Source of the DNA: Gammaproteobacteria bacterium
GTDB lineage: Bacteria; Pseudomonadota; Gammaproteobacteria; Pseudomonadales; IMCC2047
Direction of reading: 5' to 3'
DNA: 64,000 bases
Assembly: GCA_021773395.1 (NCBI GenBank)
Contig: JAJFKB010000014.1
Span: 186,001 to 250,000 of the forward strand
The stretch's first letter is position 1; every line of letters begins with the position of its first letter. A model generated the notes under the pieces. That model did not search any database and was not told where the DNA came from. It saw only the letters and a program-made list of their open reading frames with translations. Below, piece by piece: positions 42,513 to 53,490 of this stretch. The position numbers and the translations under genes were made by a program.

Positions 42513-43625
42513 TTGGTTACGTCAAATCCGAAAGCGAAGATTAATCTGCTGGGAATGACAATCGGGCAGCTGGAAGCGTTTTTCCTGGAGTTAGGGGAAA
42601 AGCGATTCCGTGGTAGTCAAGTGATGAAATGGATGCACCATTATGGCGTATCAGATTTCAATGATATGACCAATATGAGTAAAGCACTTAGACTTCAGTT
42701 GGCGGAGGTCGCAGAAATTCGTGGCCCGGAAATCGTCGAACAGCACACCTCCGAAGATGGCACAAAAAAATGGGTCGTTAAGATAGAGGGTGGTAGTAGC
42801 GTTGAAACAGTGTTGATACCTGATGGAAATAGAGCAACGCTCTGTGTGTCATCGCAAGCGGGTTGTGCTTTGGATTGCAGTTTCTGTTCAACCGGAAAGC
42901 AGGGGTTTAACAGAAATTTGAGTGCGGCTGAAATTATTGGGCAGGTTTGGATTGCCAGCCAATCGGGAAGTAACAGGGCAGGAACCAACGATCAGAATAT
43001 CAGTAATGTGGTGATGATGGGGATGGGTGAGCCGCTGTTGAATTTTGATAACGCAGTGAATGCCATGGAAATCATGATGCATGACCTGGGCTATGGTATT
43101 TCCAAACGACGTGTAACGTTAAGTACGGCGGGAGTAGTGCCGGAAATCGATCATTTAGGTGAAGTGTCTGATGTGTCACTAGCAATTTCTCTGCACGCGC
43201 CTAATGACGAATTGCGCAATCAATTGGTACCCATTAACCGAAAGTACCCCATAAGCGAACTAATTGCTGCTTGTCAGCGCTATTTGAAAGTGCTGGGTGA
43301 TCGGCGGGTGATAACAGTAGAATATACATTAATAGAGGGTGTAAACGACCAGTTGCTGCATGCTCGCGAATTGGCAAAGCTGCTTCGGCCATTGCCATGC
43401 AAAATTAACCTGATCCCGTTTAATCCTTTTCCGAATACGCCTTACCGTCGGTCTTCCAGGAAAGCGGTGCTGGCGTTTCAGCAGGTTTTGGCTGATGCAG
43501 GTTATACAGCGACTGTCAGAGTTACACGCGGCGATGATATAGCGGCTGCTTGCGGACAGCTGGTTGGAGAAGTGCAGGATCGAACTCGGAGAAGTGAGCG
43601 TTACATTACAGCGGTTAGACTATAA
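42513..43625 (+). CDS. rlmN: Dual-specificity 23S rRNA/tRNA adenine C2-methyltransferase RlmN
   Basis: 370 residues, TTG start with AGGA 8 nt before it. Radical SAM motif [19 protein letters not shown] (CxxxCxxC) near residue 118-125, plus a late cysteine near 351 ([10 protein letters not shown]) that forms the methyl-cysteine-dependent intermediate. Methylates A2503 of 23S rRNA and A37 of some tRNAs. Its end overlaps the extended frame of pilW but not the start I prefer. Confidence 0.97.
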   Translation: MVTSNPKAKINLLGMTIGQLEAFFLELGEKRFRGSQVMKWMHHYGVSDFNDMTNMSKALRLQLAEVAEIRGPEIVEQHTSEDGTKKWVVKIEGGSSVETVLIPDGNRATLCVSSQAGCALDCSFCSTGKQGFNRNLSAAEIIGQVWIASQSGSNRAGTNDQNISNVVMMGMGEPLLNFDNAVNAMEIMMHDLGYGISKRRVTLSTAGVVPEIDHLGEVSDVSLAISLHAPNDELRNQLVPINRKYPISELIAACQRYLKVLGDRRVITVEYTLIEGVNDQLLHARELAKLLRPLPCKINLIPFNPFPNTPYRRSSRKAVLAFQQVLADAGYTATVRVTRGDDIAAACGQLVGEVQDRTRRSERYITAVRL

Positions 43626-43656
43626 TAAGCACATTCGTAAACAATCGGGAATGATA

Positions 43657-44451
43657 ATGAAACAGGCATATCGCTCTATTTGGCTTAATCTGGGCAGTTG
43701 GCTGGCTACGGGTTTTATACTGGCAGGTTGTGTGACCACGAGTAATACGCGGTTTAGTGAAAATGCAGATGAAAAACAGGCATTATTAAAATATACAGAA
43801 CTGGGCCTGCGCTATATCGACCAAGGGAAAACCGTAGAGGCAAAACGTCCTTTGAAGCGTGCTTTTGAAATCGACCCCAAGTCACCGGATGTACATATCG
43901 CCCTGGCGATTCTCTTTCAGGCTGAGAATGAGCCGGAAAAGGCAGAAGATCATTTTATTAAAGCATTACAGTATGGTCCGAACGAGACTCGCATAAGAAA
44001 TAATTATGCGGCATTTTTGTATAGCCAGCAGCGCTTTGCCGACGCGAGTGTGCAGTTAGAGGCGGCCGCTAATGATTCGCTCTACGAGAATCGGGCTTCG
44101 GTTTATGAAAACCTGGGTATGTGCTATCTGAAAATGGATCAGAAAACGAAAGCACTAGTGGCATTTGATCGAGCCGTCGATATTGATGATTCCAGGGCAA
44201 GAGCGCTGATCGAAGCCGCACGCATGCACTTCGCGAATGGAGGAATTAATACCAGTCAACGCTATCACACTCAGTATCAGAGATTGGTGCGTTTGAGGCA
44301 TGCGCCAAATTCACCTCGTAGCCTGGCCCTGGGAGTAGAGCTGGCTCGCGTGAGTGGTGATAAAAACAGAGAGGCAAGTTATTTGCTGATGCTGAAAAAT
44401 ATGTTCCCGGAGTCAGGCGAATACCAGCGCATTAAGCATGCCGCTGATTGA
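43657..44451 (+). CDS. pilW: Type IV pilus biogenesis TPR lipoprotein PilW/PilF
   Basis: 264 residues from ATG 43657, where GGGA at 43647-43650 is well placed; longer in-frame starts overlap rlmN. Lipobox ILAGC gives a lipidated C25. The mature part is TPR repeats (for example YTELGLRYIDQGKTVEAKRPLKRAFEID). The pilotin helps the PilQ secretin reach the outer membrane. Sits between rlmN and rodZ as in pseudomonads. No other pilus genes are in the window. Confidence 0.92.
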   Translation: MKQAYRSIWLNLGSWLATGFILAGCVTTSNTRFSENADEKQALLKYTELGLRYIDQGKTVEAKRPLKRAFEIDPKSPDVHIALAILFQAENEPEKAEDHFIKALQYGPNETRIRNNYAAFLYSQQRFADASVQLEAAANDSLYENRASVYENLGMCYLKMDQKTKALVAFDRAVDIDDSRARALIEAARMHFANGGINTSQRYHTQYQRLVRLRHAPNSPRSLALGVELARVSGDKNREASYLLMLKNMFPESGEYQRIKHAAD

Positions 44452-44981
44452 GGGACGTATTGGTTATTAATGAAAGAGAAGTTGAGTTGGAAAGCCTTCT
44501 GCTACCAGGTTCAATATTAAAAAAGGAGAGAGAAAAAAAGGGCTTGCGTTGTTTAGATGTGGCGCGGGATTTGAAGCTGAGTGAAAAATTTGTGTCCTAT
44601 CTTGAACAAGACCATTACGAAAAACTACCCGGACCAACTTATGTTAAAGGGTACGTTAGGAGTTATGCCCGTTACCTGAATATTGCTGCTGATGAGCTAA
44701 TTACCCAACTCGACAACCTTTACAGAAATGAAGATCTGCCGCGTAAACGGCTGATCAATATTAGAAGGCAGGCAAGACCGAGTGATCCTCTGATTAAATG
44801 GGCAAGTATCGCAATAATGATTCTGTTTCTGGCGTTGTCCACCGTATGGTGGAGAAGTCATAGCGATACAAGTTCAACGACAATAAAAGATGTAGGGGAT
44901 GTGCCGCTAGAGTCAGTTGTTAATCCGTTAACAAATGATCTGGAGCGCGAGTTGGAACATACCTGGGGAACCGCTGAATAA
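44448..44981 (+). CDS. rodZ: Short RodZ-like protein (HTH plus membrane segment)
   Basis: 177 residues starting at TTG 44448, which overlaps the pilW stop; TTG 44460 is an alternative. The HTH_25 domain at about 19-90 (GSILKKEREKKGLRCLDVARDLKLSEKFVSYLE, shown by ends GSIL and YLEQ) binds MreB in RodZ; a single membrane helix follows at about 117-135. Only some 43 residues lie outside, ending TWGTAE. E. coli RodZ has 337 residues with a periplasmic C-terminal domain, which is absent here. The usual next gene, ispG, is also absent. Either a natural short form or a deletion product. Confidence 0.85.
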   Translation: MRDVLVINEREVELESLLLPGSILKKEREKKGLRCLDVARDLKLSEKFVSYLEQDHYEKLPGPTYVKGYVRSYARYLNIAADELITQLDNLYRNEDLPRKRLINIRRQARPSDPLIKWASIAIMILFLALSTVWWRSHSDTSSTTIKDVGDVPLESVVNPLTNDLERELEHTWGTAE

Positions 44982-45408
44982 CTCCTTGATCCCTCTGGCG
45001 TGCAGAGCGTTTGCAGATCAAGACGGCTTTGTGCAGTAATGTCCAGACCTTGCAAACAAAGTTTCTCGCTAGTTAGTAGGTGAATTTTTCTGCTTGATAT
45101 GGACTCGCTTTTGTAGAGTTGTACCGTCAAATATGCGTTATTCAAGAAGTGACCATCGCCTTAAATTATTGTCTGCCCAATAATTTGTATTAAGTAGCGT
45201 TATTACATATTTGTGCCTGATATTGGCGATGCAGTACTGGCCGATCTGTCATACAATAGCGCAGCCGCTTGCGGGGAAAAGGCAGGCGTAGCGGTTCATG
45301 AATAAATGCGCTGAAAGCAAAATATAAAACTGGGATAAAGGTGTGGCTGCCAATCTGCATTTCCCTTCCCATTGAACGTGATTAGATAGAGAGTTAAGGA
45401 TTCCCATT
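44982..45408. other. 427-bp gap between rodZ and hisS where ispG is expected
   Basis: No ORF with recognisable RodZ C-terminal or IspG similarity is visible in any frame. A TACAAT at 45252-45257 could be a -10 for hisS but lacks a -35. Otherwise I see nothing here. Confidence 0.6.
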
Positions 45409-46689
45409 TTGGGTAAGATTAAAGCAATACGCGGTATGAATGATATTCTGCCACAGGATACCCCGGTCTGGCAGTATTTGGAGAAGCAGGTAGAAGCCGT
45501 GCTTGGCAGATATGGGTATCAGCAGATAAGATTGCCGATCGTCGAGCAAACCGGTTTATTTAAACGATCTATTGGTGAGGTCACCGATATTGTCGAGAAG
45601 GAGATGTATACCTTTGAGGACAGAAACGGTGAGAGCCTGACCCTGAGGCCGGAAGGCACTGCAGGTTGTGTGCGCGCCTGCGAAGAGTATGGCCTCCTGT
45701 ATAACCAAACGCAGCGACTCTGGTATTGCGGCCCTATGTTTCGCTACGAGCGTCCGCAAAAAGGCCGGTACAGACAATTTCATCAGGTTGGTGTTGAAAC
45801 CTTTGGTATGGTGGGGCCGGATATTGATGCCGAATTGATTTTGCTGAGCGCGCGTTTATGGAAGAATTTGGGGATTTTAGATCATGTGCGCCTGGAGTTA
45901 AATTCGCTGGGATCAGCGCAGGCTAGATCAAACTACAAAGAACGGCTGGTTGAGTTCCTGGCTCAGCATGAATCTGAGTTGGATGAGGATAGCCAGCGTC
46001 GTTTACAATCTAATCCATTGCGAATTTTGGACTCGAAGGATAAGAATACTCAGGCAATTTTAGCGGGTGCGCCGGACTTCCTGGACTACCTTGATGAAGA
46101 GTCGAAAGTTCATTTTGAACAACTAAAAGACTATCTTGATGACGCAGGTGTTAAGTACCGTGTAAATCCACGCTTGGTGAGAGGCCTGGATTACTACTGT
46201 AAAACAGTATTTGAATGGATAACTGCAGATCTGGGAGCTCAGGGTACAATATGTGCTGGTGGACGTTACGATGGTCTGGTTGAGCAGTTGGGAGGTCGCC
46301 CGACCCCCGCAGTAGGTTTTGCTATGGGGGTTGAGCGATTAGTGTTAATGTTGCAGACTTTGCAATCCGTCCCCGAGGGATATGGTAGGATAGCGGACGT
46401 TTATCTGGTTGCCGCAGGGCAAGCGGAACAAAGCAGGGCTTTGCAGATCGCGGAATGGTTGCGAGATGAATTAGTCGATGTCAGCATACAAATAAACTGT
46501 GGCGGGGGTAGTTTTAAAAGCCAGTTTAAGCGAGCCGATAAAAGTGGCGCTCGTTACGCGATAGTCATCGGTGAAGAGGAGCTGGCCAGCGATAGTGTGA
46601 CGGTTAAACCGTTGCGTGGAGAAGGCGAGCAGCTGAGAGTCAGGAGAGATCAATTGATAACCTATATGCGATCTTTGTTGATCGTTTAA
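45409..46689 (+). CDS. hisS: Histidyl-tRNA synthetase
   Basis: 426 residues, TTG start with AAGGA 8 nt upstream. Class II synthetase: motif 2 [16 protein letters not shown] near 111-126, histidine-specific motifs [14 protein letters not shown] and the [14 protein letters not shown] region, motif 3 GFAMGVERL, and a C-terminal anticodon domain. Charges tRNA-His. Followed within 27 bp by yfgM. Confidence 0.98.
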   Translation: MGKIKAIRGMNDILPQDTPVWQYLEKQVEAVLGRYGYQQIRLPIVEQTGLFKRSIGEVTDIVEKEMYTFEDRNGESLTLRPEGTAGCVRACEEYGLLYNQTQRLWYCGPMFRYERPQKGRYRQFHQVGVETFGMVGPDIDAELILLSARLWKNLGILDHVRLELNSLGSAQARSNYKERLVEFLAQHESELDEDSQRRLQSNPLRILDSKDKNTQAILAGAPDFLDYLDEESKVHFEQLKDYLDDAGVKYRVNPRLVRGLDYYCKTVFEWITADLGAQGTICAGGRYDGLVEQLGGRPTPAVGFAMGVERLVLMLQTLQSVPEGYGRIADVYLVAAGQAEQSRALQIAEWLRDELVDVSIQINCGGGSFKSQFKRADKSGARYAIVIGEEELASDSVTVKPLRGEGEQLRVRRDQLITYMRSLLIV

Positions 46690-46715
46690 TATGGCAGTGG
46701 CAGGAGTAATAGTAG

Positions 46716-47387
46716 GTGGATTATCGTACCGAAGAAGAACAGGTAGAGGCGTTAAAAAGATGGTGGCAGGAGAATGGTAAGTCGGTACTCATCGGTATCG
46801 GGTTGGCGTTGGCGCTGATTTATGGCTGGAAGGCATGGCAAGGTTATCAGCAAGGTATCAATGAGACTGTTTCCGGGATCTATTTTGATCTGGTTGATGC
46901 AGTACAGGTAGCGCAGGAAAAAAATGAACCGGCTAGTCAGGCTACGATCGGTCACCTTGTTGATCGGTTAAAAGCTGAGCACGGTGATTCAGTATATGCC
47001 CTCTATGCGTCCTTATTGGCCGCCAAACAAGCTGTTAATGGAGGCGACGTCGAGTTGGCAGCGAAACAGTTGCAGTGGGTAGTTGACCGAAGCGATGCGG
47101 ATTCGGCCATTCAATTGATAGCACGTCTTCGTTTGGCACGGGTAATTTTTGCGCAGAATAATACGGAGAATGCAGATGCTGCTTTGGCTTTAGTTGAAAC
47201 CACCAATGCAGGTGCTTATACGGCAAGCTATGAAGAGTTTAAAGGTGATGTTTATCTGCATCAGGGGCGCATTGAAGAGGCGCGATTGGCCTATCAGAAA
47301 GCCCAAGTGGAAACCGAACAGTTTGGTGCAAACAACCCGGTGTTAACAATTAAGCTGAATGATCTGGCACAAGACGGAGAGAGTTAG
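46716..47387 (+). CDS. yfgM: YfgM, TPR periplasmic chaperone/ancillary SecYEG protein
   Basis: 223 residues, GTG start after a CAGGAG site. One N-terminal membrane helix at about 22-40 (SVLIGIGLALALIYGW) and a periplasmic TPR-like domain. Works with PpiD at the translocon. Its stop is directly followed by the bamB ATG. The order hisS-yfgM-bamB-der is standard. Confidence 0.94.
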   Translation: MDYRTEEEQVEALKRWWQENGKSVLIGIGLALALIYGWKAWQGYQQGINETVSGIYFDLVDAVQVAQEKNEPASQATIGHLVDRLKAEHGDSVYALYASLLAAKQAVNGGDVELAAKQLQWVVDRSDADSAIQLIARLRLARVIFAQNNTENADAALALVETTNAGAYTASYEEFKGDVYLHQGRIEEARLAYQKAQVETEQFGANNPVLTIKLNDLAQDGES

Positions 47388-48554
47388 ATGAAGGCCCTGT
47401 GGCGACTATTTATTGCTTTAATGCTATTGCCTGCAATTACTGCCTGTGGTTTTTTCGGCGGAATATTTGAAGGAGACGATGAGGGGCCCAAACCGGCGCC
47501 TTTAGTCGACTTTGAGTCAGAACTAAGGATTAAACAAGCCTGGTCGGCCGGGATTGGTGATGGCGTGGGTGAAAAATATATAAAATTCAAACCTGCGATC
47601 GAAGAGACTGCGGTTTTTATGGTTGACGTTAACGGGCAGCTTAGTGCCGTTAATCGATCGAATGGGAAAAAGCTGTGGAAAAGAAAATTAAATGAATCCG
47701 TGAGTGGTGGCCTTGGGTCTGGATTTGGATATCTGTTGCTGGGAACGCGTGATGGACGCGTTATTGCTTTAAACCAGGAAGACGGTTCCCAGGTCTGGCA
47801 AGCCAAACTTTCGAGTGAGATTCTTTCGGTTCCTCAGACGAACGGAAGTATCACGCTGGTACAAACCTCAGATGAAAAAATATATGGGCTGGATCACGCA
47901 ACGGGTGAGCAGCGCTGGTTTTATGAGAGCATATTGCCTGCTCTAACGCTTAGAGGTAACAGCAATCCAACCCTGACTGCAAATATGGCGCTGGTTGGTT
48001 TGGCCAATGGCAAAGTCCTTGCATTGAATGCGGATTCCGGTCGAGTACTTTGGGAGAAAAGAGTATCTGTCCCTCAGGGACGCTCGGAGTTGGAGCGAAT
48101 GACCGATGTGGATGGTGATCCATTGCTTCAGGGTGACATGGTTTACGCTACCAGCTTTCATGGTAAGGTCAGTGCCATTGAGCTCAATAGCGCACGCCTT
48201 CGGTGGCAGAAAGAAATTTCCAGTTTCCTTGGCCCGGATGAGGGCTTTGGTAACCTTTACGTTGTCGACACTGATGACCATATTCATGCGCTGGATATAA
48301 AATCCGGGAGCAGTGTTTGGAAACAAAGTGAGCTGGATCGTCGTCAGCTAACAGCTCCGGTCACCTATGGCAACTATTTAGTAGTCGGAGATTTCGAAGG
48401 ATATCTGCATTTTATGTCACAGCTGGATGGGCACTTTATGGGGCGTAAAAAAATCGATAGTGAAGGTGTGGCGTCAATGGTTGCACAAGGAGATTCACTC
48501 TATGTTTATGGCAATAGCGGTAAAGTCGTCTCCCTCCGGGTGGACGATAAATAA
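47388..48554 (+). CDS. bamB: Outer membrane assembly lipoprotein BamB
   Basis: 388 residues. Lipobox AITAC with C20, then an eight-bladed PQQ-type beta-propeller (repeats such as GLDHATGEQRWFYES, ALNADSGRVLWEKR, ALDIKSGSSVWKQ). Part of the BAM complex that inserts barrels such as the porin and TonB receptor here. Directly adjacent to yfgM. Confidence 0.97.
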   Translation: MKALWRLFIALMLLPAITACGFFGGIFEGDDEGPKPAPLVDFESELRIKQAWSAGIGDGVGEKYIKFKPAIEETAVFMVDVNGQLSAVNRSNGKKLWKRKLNESVSGGLGSGFGYLLLGTRDGRVIALNQEDGSQVWQAKLSSEILSVPQTNGSITLVQTSDEKIYGLDHATGEQRWFYESILPALTLRGNSNPTLTANMALVGLANGKVLALNADSGRVLWEKRVSVPQGRSELERMTDVDGDPLLQGDMVYATSFHGKVSAIELNSARLRWQKEISSFLGPDEGFGNLYVVDTDDHIHALDIKSGSSVWKQSELDRRQLTAPVTYGNYLVVGDFEGYLHFMSQLDGHFMGRKKIDSEGVASMVAQGDSLYVYGNSGKVVSLRVDDK

Positions 48555-48613
48555 TACCGCTATTTTTGGCCGTCCTCTAAGGCAGCCGGTTCATCTGCTA
48601 CAGGTTGATATAA

Positions 48614-50005
48614 ATGGTTCCTGTTATAGCCATAGTTGGTCGTCCCAATGTTGGTAAGTCTACACTTTTTAATCGATTAACTCGTTCGCGTGATGCGTTG
48701 GTAGCCAATTATGCGGGGTTGACTCGCGATCGAAAGTACGGCGAAGGAAAAGTAGGCGATTCACCCTATATCGTAGTTGATACAGGGGGAATTACCGGTA
48801 ATGAAGAGGGGATTGACTCGATGATGGCGGGGCAATCACTTCAGGCAATAGAAGAATCTGATGCCGTCTTGTTATTGGTTGACGCACACGCTGGAGTTAC
48901 TCTGGCGGATTCAATGATTGCTCAACACCTGCGTAAAATGGATAAGCGTTGCTACCTGGTTGTGAATAAAATTGATGGCCTGGATGCGGATTCAGCCAGC
49001 GCCGAATTCCATGAGTTGGGTTTGGCTGAATTGCATACGATTGCTGCTGCTCAAAACCGTGGAGTACGACACTTGATTGACAGGGTGCTCGCGGATTTTT
49101 CAGGCTCAGATGAGGGAACCGAAAACGGTATCGAAAACACCGGTATTCGCATTGCCATTGTGGGTCGTCCAAACGTAGGTAAGTCCACCCTGGTTAACCG
49201 GATGTTGGGAGAAGAGAGGGTGGTGGTATTTGATCAGCCGGGCACCACTCGGGACAGTATTTATATTCCGTTTCGGCGCTTTGATACTGACTATACGCTC
49301 ATCGACACTGCCGGTGTGAGACGGCGTAAAAACATCAAAGAAACGGTAGAGAAATTTTCGATTATCAAAACACTGCAGGCGATACAGGATGCAAATGTGG
49401 TTATTGCTGTATTCGATGCACGTGAGGGCATAGTCGATCAGGATCTGCATATGCTGTCATTTGTGCTCGATGCGGGCCGCTCGTTAGTTATTGCGCTGAA
49501 CAAATGGGATGGCATGGAGTTTGCGGATAAGCAGCGAATCAAACAGGAAATCAAGAGGCGGCTCGAGTTTGTGAGTTACGCGAAAATTTATTTTATATCG
49601 GCATTGCATGGAACAGGTGTCGGGGATCTATACCAATCGGTTGATAGTGCTTATCAGTCAGCGGTCAGCAAATGGCCAACCAATAAATTGACGCAGATTT
49701 TGGAACAGGCAGTGGTCGAACATCAGCCACCGATGGTTCGAGGGCGACGAATAAAACTACGCTATGCCCACCAGGGTGGGTCAAATCCGCTGCGTGTAGT
49801 GATTCATGGAAATCAGACTCAGGAAGTGCAGAACAGCTATAAGCGATACCTGGAAAAGACCTTTCGCCGTCGCCTTTCGATCGAAGGGTCACCGATATTT
49901 ATTGAATTCAAGGCAGGCAAAAACCCATTTGAAGGCCGCAAGAATAAACTGACACCGCGACAGGTGAAAAAGCGCAAGCGTTTAATGAAGCATGTAAAAA
50001 AGTGA
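48614..50005 (+). CDS. der: Ribosome assembly GTPase Der (EngA)
   Basis: 463 residues with two tandem G domains: GRPNVGKS at about 8-15 and again at about 184-191, each with DTGG or DTAG and NKxD motifs (VNKIDG, LNKWDG), then a KH-like C-terminal domain. Needed for 50S assembly. Ends the isc-der block. Confidence 0.98.
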   Translation: MVPVIAIVGRPNVGKSTLFNRLTRSRDALVANYAGLTRDRKYGEGKVGDSPYIVVDTGGITGNEEGIDSMMAGQSLQAIEESDAVLLLVDAHAGVTLADSMIAQHLRKMDKRCYLVVNKIDGLDADSASAEFHELGLAELHTIAAAQNRGVRHLIDRVLADFSGSDEGTENGIENTGIRIAIVGRPNVGKSTLVNRMLGEERVVVFDQPGTTRDSIYIPFRRFDTDYTLIDTAGVRRRKNIKETVEKFSIIKTLQAIQDANVVIAVFDAREGIVDQDLHMLSFVLDAGRSLVIALNKWDGMEFADKQRIKQEIKRRLEFVSYAKIYFISALHGTGVGDLYQSVDSAYQSAVSKWPTNKLTQILEQAVVEHQPPMVRGRRIKLRYAHQGGSNPLRVVIHGNQTQEVQNSYKRYLEKTFRRRLSIEGSPIFIEFKAGKNPFEGRKNKLTPRQVKKRKRLMKHVKK

Positions 50006-50025
50006 AATGCCAAGGTTGAATATTG

Positions 50026-50676
50026 ATGACACACGATGAGACGACCCCAAGATTAATCCGTAAAACTTTTCCGGTGGGGCCACTGCAATGTAATTGTAGC
50101 ATTATTGGCGATTTGGTATTAAAGCAGGCGATCATTGTCGATCCAGGTGGTGATGCTCAGAAAATTATGGCCCAGGTTGATGAAATGGGGCTGAAAATCT
50201 GTGCGATTGTCCATACCCACGCTCACTTGGATCATATTCTAGCGGCCGGTGAAATTAAAAAAGCGACGGGTGCCCCCCTTTTCTTGCATCAGGGGGATCA
50301 GTTCCTATGGGATAGCTTGGAAGACCAATGCCGGATGTTTGGTGTGCCCTATCAGGCGGTACCTGGCCCCGACGAATGGCTGCATGATGATCAGGACTTA
50401 AACTGCTGTGGCGGTGTTACGCTGCATACACCGGGTCATACACCGGGGTCAATGAGTTTTTGGTTTGCCGATCATCAGCTTTTAATCGCAGGTGATACAC
50501 TGTTTCGGAGATCTATTGGCCGGACGGACTTTCCTGGAGGTGATTTCAAGACAATTATGACGTCTATTAAAGAGCGTCTCATGGTGCTGGATGAGGAGGC
50601 TATCGTTATCACCGGGCATGGACCGGCAACCACAATTGGTGAAGAATTGCGCGAAAACCCTTTTATTAATAGTTAA
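50026..50676 (+). CDS. MBL-fold metallohydrolase, glyoxalase II-like (YcbL type)
   Basis: 216 residues from ATG 50026. Metal site HTHAHLDHI (HxHxDH) at about 65-73, later [23 protein letters not shown] and ITGHGPATT give the full di-metal ligand set. The size and GRTDFPGG match YcbL-type glyoxalase II homologues. Its stop overlaps the recQ stop on the other strand. Confidence 0.9.
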   Translation: MTHDETTPRLIRKTFPVGPLQCNCSIIGDLVLKQAIIVDPGGDAQKIMAQVDEMGLKICAIVHTHAHLDHILAAGEIKKATGAPLFLHQGDQFLWDSLEDQCRMFGVPYQAVPGPDEWLHDDQDLNCCGGVTLHTPGHTPGSMSFWFADHQLLIAGDTLFRRSIGRTDFPGGDFKTIMTSIKERLMVLDEEAIVITGHGPATTIGEELRENPFINS

Positions 50677-52487
50677 TGCTCTGAGATAGCTCGTGTAGAA
50701 AAATGAGTACTGATAGCCTGAAGAAAAACCGGGCCATATTTTTCTAATTTTCGTTCACCCACACCGTTAATTCTACCGAATTCAGCCAGATTCTCAGGTA
50801 GTATAAGGCACATCTCCTGTAAAGTTCGATCGTGGAATATAACATAAGGGGGGACCTTCTGTTCTTCAGCTAAAACGCGGCGACAATCTCTAAGCGCTTC
50901 CCAAAGCGCAATATCAATTTCAGCAGGTAGTACGTTTTTGGTTTGTTGTTTTGCTTTTCTTCTGGGGTTATCCTGGCGTAACTTTACCTGAGTGTCGCCA
51001 CGCAGCAAGGGGCGACATTTTTCCTCTAATCGCAAGGCGCCAAAGCCCTCCAGATCTACACTGAAATAACCCCTTGCAACCAATTGTCTGAATACAGAGC
51101 GCCACTGGTTTATCTCCAGTTCTCTGCCAACGCCATAGGTGGGTAATTGGTGGTGTTGGAATTGCCGGATTTTTTCGGTTTCTGCGCCACGCAAAAGATC
51201 GATAAGATGGCTGACACCAAAGCGCTGACCGGTTCGGTAGGCGGCACTCAACGCCATCCTTGCAGCCTTGGTGCCGTCCCAGGTATTAACCGGCTCCAGG
51301 CAGGTGTCGCAATTACCACAGGGTTGTTCCTGTGTTTCTCCAAAATAATTCAACAGGGTCTGGCGTCGACAGCTGGTAATCTCGCACAGACCCAGCATCG
51401 CATTAAGTCGGTGTTGCTCGACTCTTTTGTGTTGTTCGCTCCCATTGGACGAGGCCATCATCTGGCGTAACTTGATAATATCCTGCAGGCCATACGCCAT
51501 CCACGCGTCGCTCGGTTCTCCATCACGTCCTGCGCGCCCGGTTTCCTGATAATAGGATTCAATAGTTTTAGGCATATCCAAATGGGCCACAAACCGAACA
51601 TCGGGCTTGTCTATGCCCATCCCAAAAGCAATGGTTGCCACGATGATAATGCCATCTTCATGCAAAAAACGAGACTGATGATCAGCCCTGATCTCGCTGT
51701 TGAGGCCGGCATGATAGGGTAGGGCCTTGTACCCCTGTTGCTGTAACCAGAAGGCAATTTCTTCGGTCTTTTTCCTGGAAAGGCAGTAAATAATGCCCGC
51801 ATCATTAGGGTGCTCATCTTGTAGAAAACGCAGTAATTGTTGTTTCGCGTTGATCTTTAAAGTAATTCGGTAGCGGATGTTAGGACGATCGAAACCGGCT
51901 ATAAATTGTTTTGCATGCCCCAAATCAAGACGTTCGATGATCTCCTTTCTGGTGCGAGCGTCCGCGGTGGCTGTGAGTGCGATCCTTGGTATCTTTGGGA
52001 AGCGTTGGTGAAGAATGCTTAACTGCAAATAGTCTGCACGAAAATCGTGTCCCCACTGGGATACACAGTGAGCTTCGTCGATCGCAAATAGTGCAATATT
52101 TGAGCGCCCAAGTAGGGAGAGTGTGCGCTCCTGACAGAGTCTTTCAGGAGCAATATAAAGCAAATCCAGATCGTTAGAGATAAGTGATTGTTCGATTTCG
52201 GCGGCGCTGTCCGCGTCCAGTGTGGAATTCAGGTAGCTGGCCTTAATTCCGACCTGACGCAGTGCTTTAACCTGATCCAACATCAGAGCAATTAAGGGGG
52301 AAATAACGATGCCACAGCCTTTACGGGCAATGGCGGGAATTTGATAGCAAAGCGACTTCCCCCCGCCCGTTGGCATGAGTACTAATGCATCACCTCCATC
52401 AACTACAGTTTCAATGATTTCCTGTTGAGGCTCGCGAAAAACTGCGTAGCCAAATACTGATTGTAGGAATTCAAGGGGAGTGCTCAT
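50673..52487 (-). CDS. recQ: ATP-dependent DNA helicase RecQ
   Basis: 604 residues. Helicase motifs [15 protein letters not shown] (Walker A), [29 protein letters not shown]; a zinc site CxxxC-type pattern CGNCDTC; RQC and HRDC domains complete the protein. Unwinds DNA in recombination and repair. It is convergent with the MBL hydrolase, sharing 4 bp at the stops. Confidence 0.97.
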   Translation of the reverse strand: MSTPLEFLQSVFGYAVFREPQQEIIETVVDGGDALVLMPTGGGKSLCYQIPAIARKGCGIVISPLIALMLDQVKALRQVGIKASYLNSTLDADSAAEIEQSLISNDLDLLYIAPERLCQERTLSLLGRSNIALFAIDEAHCVSQWGHDFRADYLQLSILHQRFPKIPRIALTATADARTRKEIIERLDLGHAKQFIAGFDRPNIRYRITLKINAKQQLLRFLQDEHPNDAGIIYCLSRKKTEEIAFWLQQQGYKALPYHAGLNSEIRADHQSRFLHEDGIIIVATIAFGMGIDKPDVRFVAHLDMPKTIESYYQETGRAGRDGEPSDAWMAYGLQDIIKLRQMMASSNGSEQHKRVEQHRLNAMLGLCEITSCRRQTLLNYFGETQEQPCGNCDTCLEPVNTWDGTKAARMALSAAYRTGQRFGVSHLIDLLRGAETEKIRQFQHHQLPTYGVGRELEINQWRSVFRQLVARGYFSVDLEGFGALRLEEKCRPLLRGDTQVKLRQDNPRRKAKQQTKNVLPAEIDIALWEALRDCRRVLAEEQKVPPYVIFHDRTLQEMCLILPENLAEFGRINGVGERKLEKYGPVFLQAISTHFSTRAISEH

Positions 52488-52598
52488 GCGTTCGCATTAT
52501 AGCGGGTTATCACTGCGATGGGCTTTGTTTTTGGAAGGTTTCTATGAAGCTATCCACCGGCTTAAAATATAAGCGTAATATCCGCTTGTAAGGTGCAA

Positions 52599-52991
52599 CT
52601 ATCCGCCCGCCAGTTTTGCGTCATAGCCCAGCTTTTGTAATTTGACGAGTAGCGTTTCTCTGTAGTCTCCTTGAATCTCAATAATACCCTCTTTGACTGT
52701 TCCGCCGGCACCGCACTGTTTTTTTAACTGTTTTGCAAGCGTAACGAGTTCTTTGTTTGATAGCTGTAAGCCAGTGATTAAAGTGACGCCCTTCCCTTTA
52801 CGGCCCTTGGTTTGTCTTTGAATGCGCACGATGCCGTCACCCTGCTGATTTTCAAGCAATGAGTCCTGTTTTGCGCAGGCTCCTAGGTGTTTGGTTGCGC
52901 CACATTTTGAGCAAAAACGACCGCTGTCGGTTGAGTAGACTAGCCTGGAAGGGGTGTCGTCGGATTGTTGGCTTTTGTGGTAATTTTTCAT
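52599..52991 (-). CDS. SUI1/eIF1-like translation factor (YciH family)
   Basis: 130 residues. The SUI1 domain covers about 52-130 (VRIQRQTKGRKGKGVTLITGL, KKQCGAGGTVKEGIIEIQG). The first half has a small Cys-based motif CSKCGATKHLGAC, likely a zinc knuckle. YciH influences start-codon fidelity in E. coli. Confidence 0.92.
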   Translation of the reverse strand: MKNYHKSQQSDDTPSRLVYSTDSGRFCSKCGATKHLGACAKQDSLLENQQGDGIVRIQRQTKGRKGKGVTLITGLQLSNKELVTLAKQLKKQCGAGGTVKEGIIEIQGDYRETLLVKLQKLGYDAKLAGG

Positions 52992-53106
52992 TTTCTTTTT
53001 AAGACTAGCTGCGGGTTTTGGATCCTTATATTAATTTGAATTCTTCACTATAGCTAGCCGTGTTTTTTCGCTAGTATTAGCGGCTGTTTTAATCAGGAGT
53101 CTCTGA

Positions 53107-53490
53107 ATGTCCTATTTTTTAATCAAGAATATACATATGACGGCCGTGAGCCTCTCCATTGCAGGTTTCCTCATACGTGGCCTTTGGATGTTGATGAATT
53201 CCCCCATGCTGGAGCGGCGCTGGGTGAGAATTGCACCTCATATTATTGACACGGTTTTGCTGCTCAGTGCACTTACACTGGCAATAAAGATTCAGCAATA
53301 CCCGTTTGTGCATGGATGGTTGACAGCTAAATTTGTTGCTTTGCTGGCCTATATATTATTTGGCATGGTTGCGTTGACCTACGGAAAAACGAAAACACAG
53401 CGTGCGATAGCCTTTATTGGTTCAGTACTGGCATTTACCTATATCGTTCTGGTGGCCATTACCAAGAACACGTTACCGTTTGCTGCATGA
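53107..53490 (+). CDS. SirB2-family membrane protein
   Basis: 127 residues, four predicted membrane helices (SIAGFLIRGLWML, IIDTVLLLSALTLAI, FVALLAYILFGMVAL, IAFIGSVLAFTYIVLVAI). Fits the SirB family, of unknown biochemical role. Its stop overlaps the ATG of the C45-type hydrolase, suggesting one operon. Confidence 0.85.
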   Translation: MSYFLIKNIHMTAVSLSIAGFLIRGLWMLMNSPMLERRWVRIAPHIIDTVLLLSALTLAIKIQQYPFVHGWLTAKFVALLAYILFGMVALTYGKTKTQRAIAFIGSVLAFTYIVLVAITKNTLPFAA

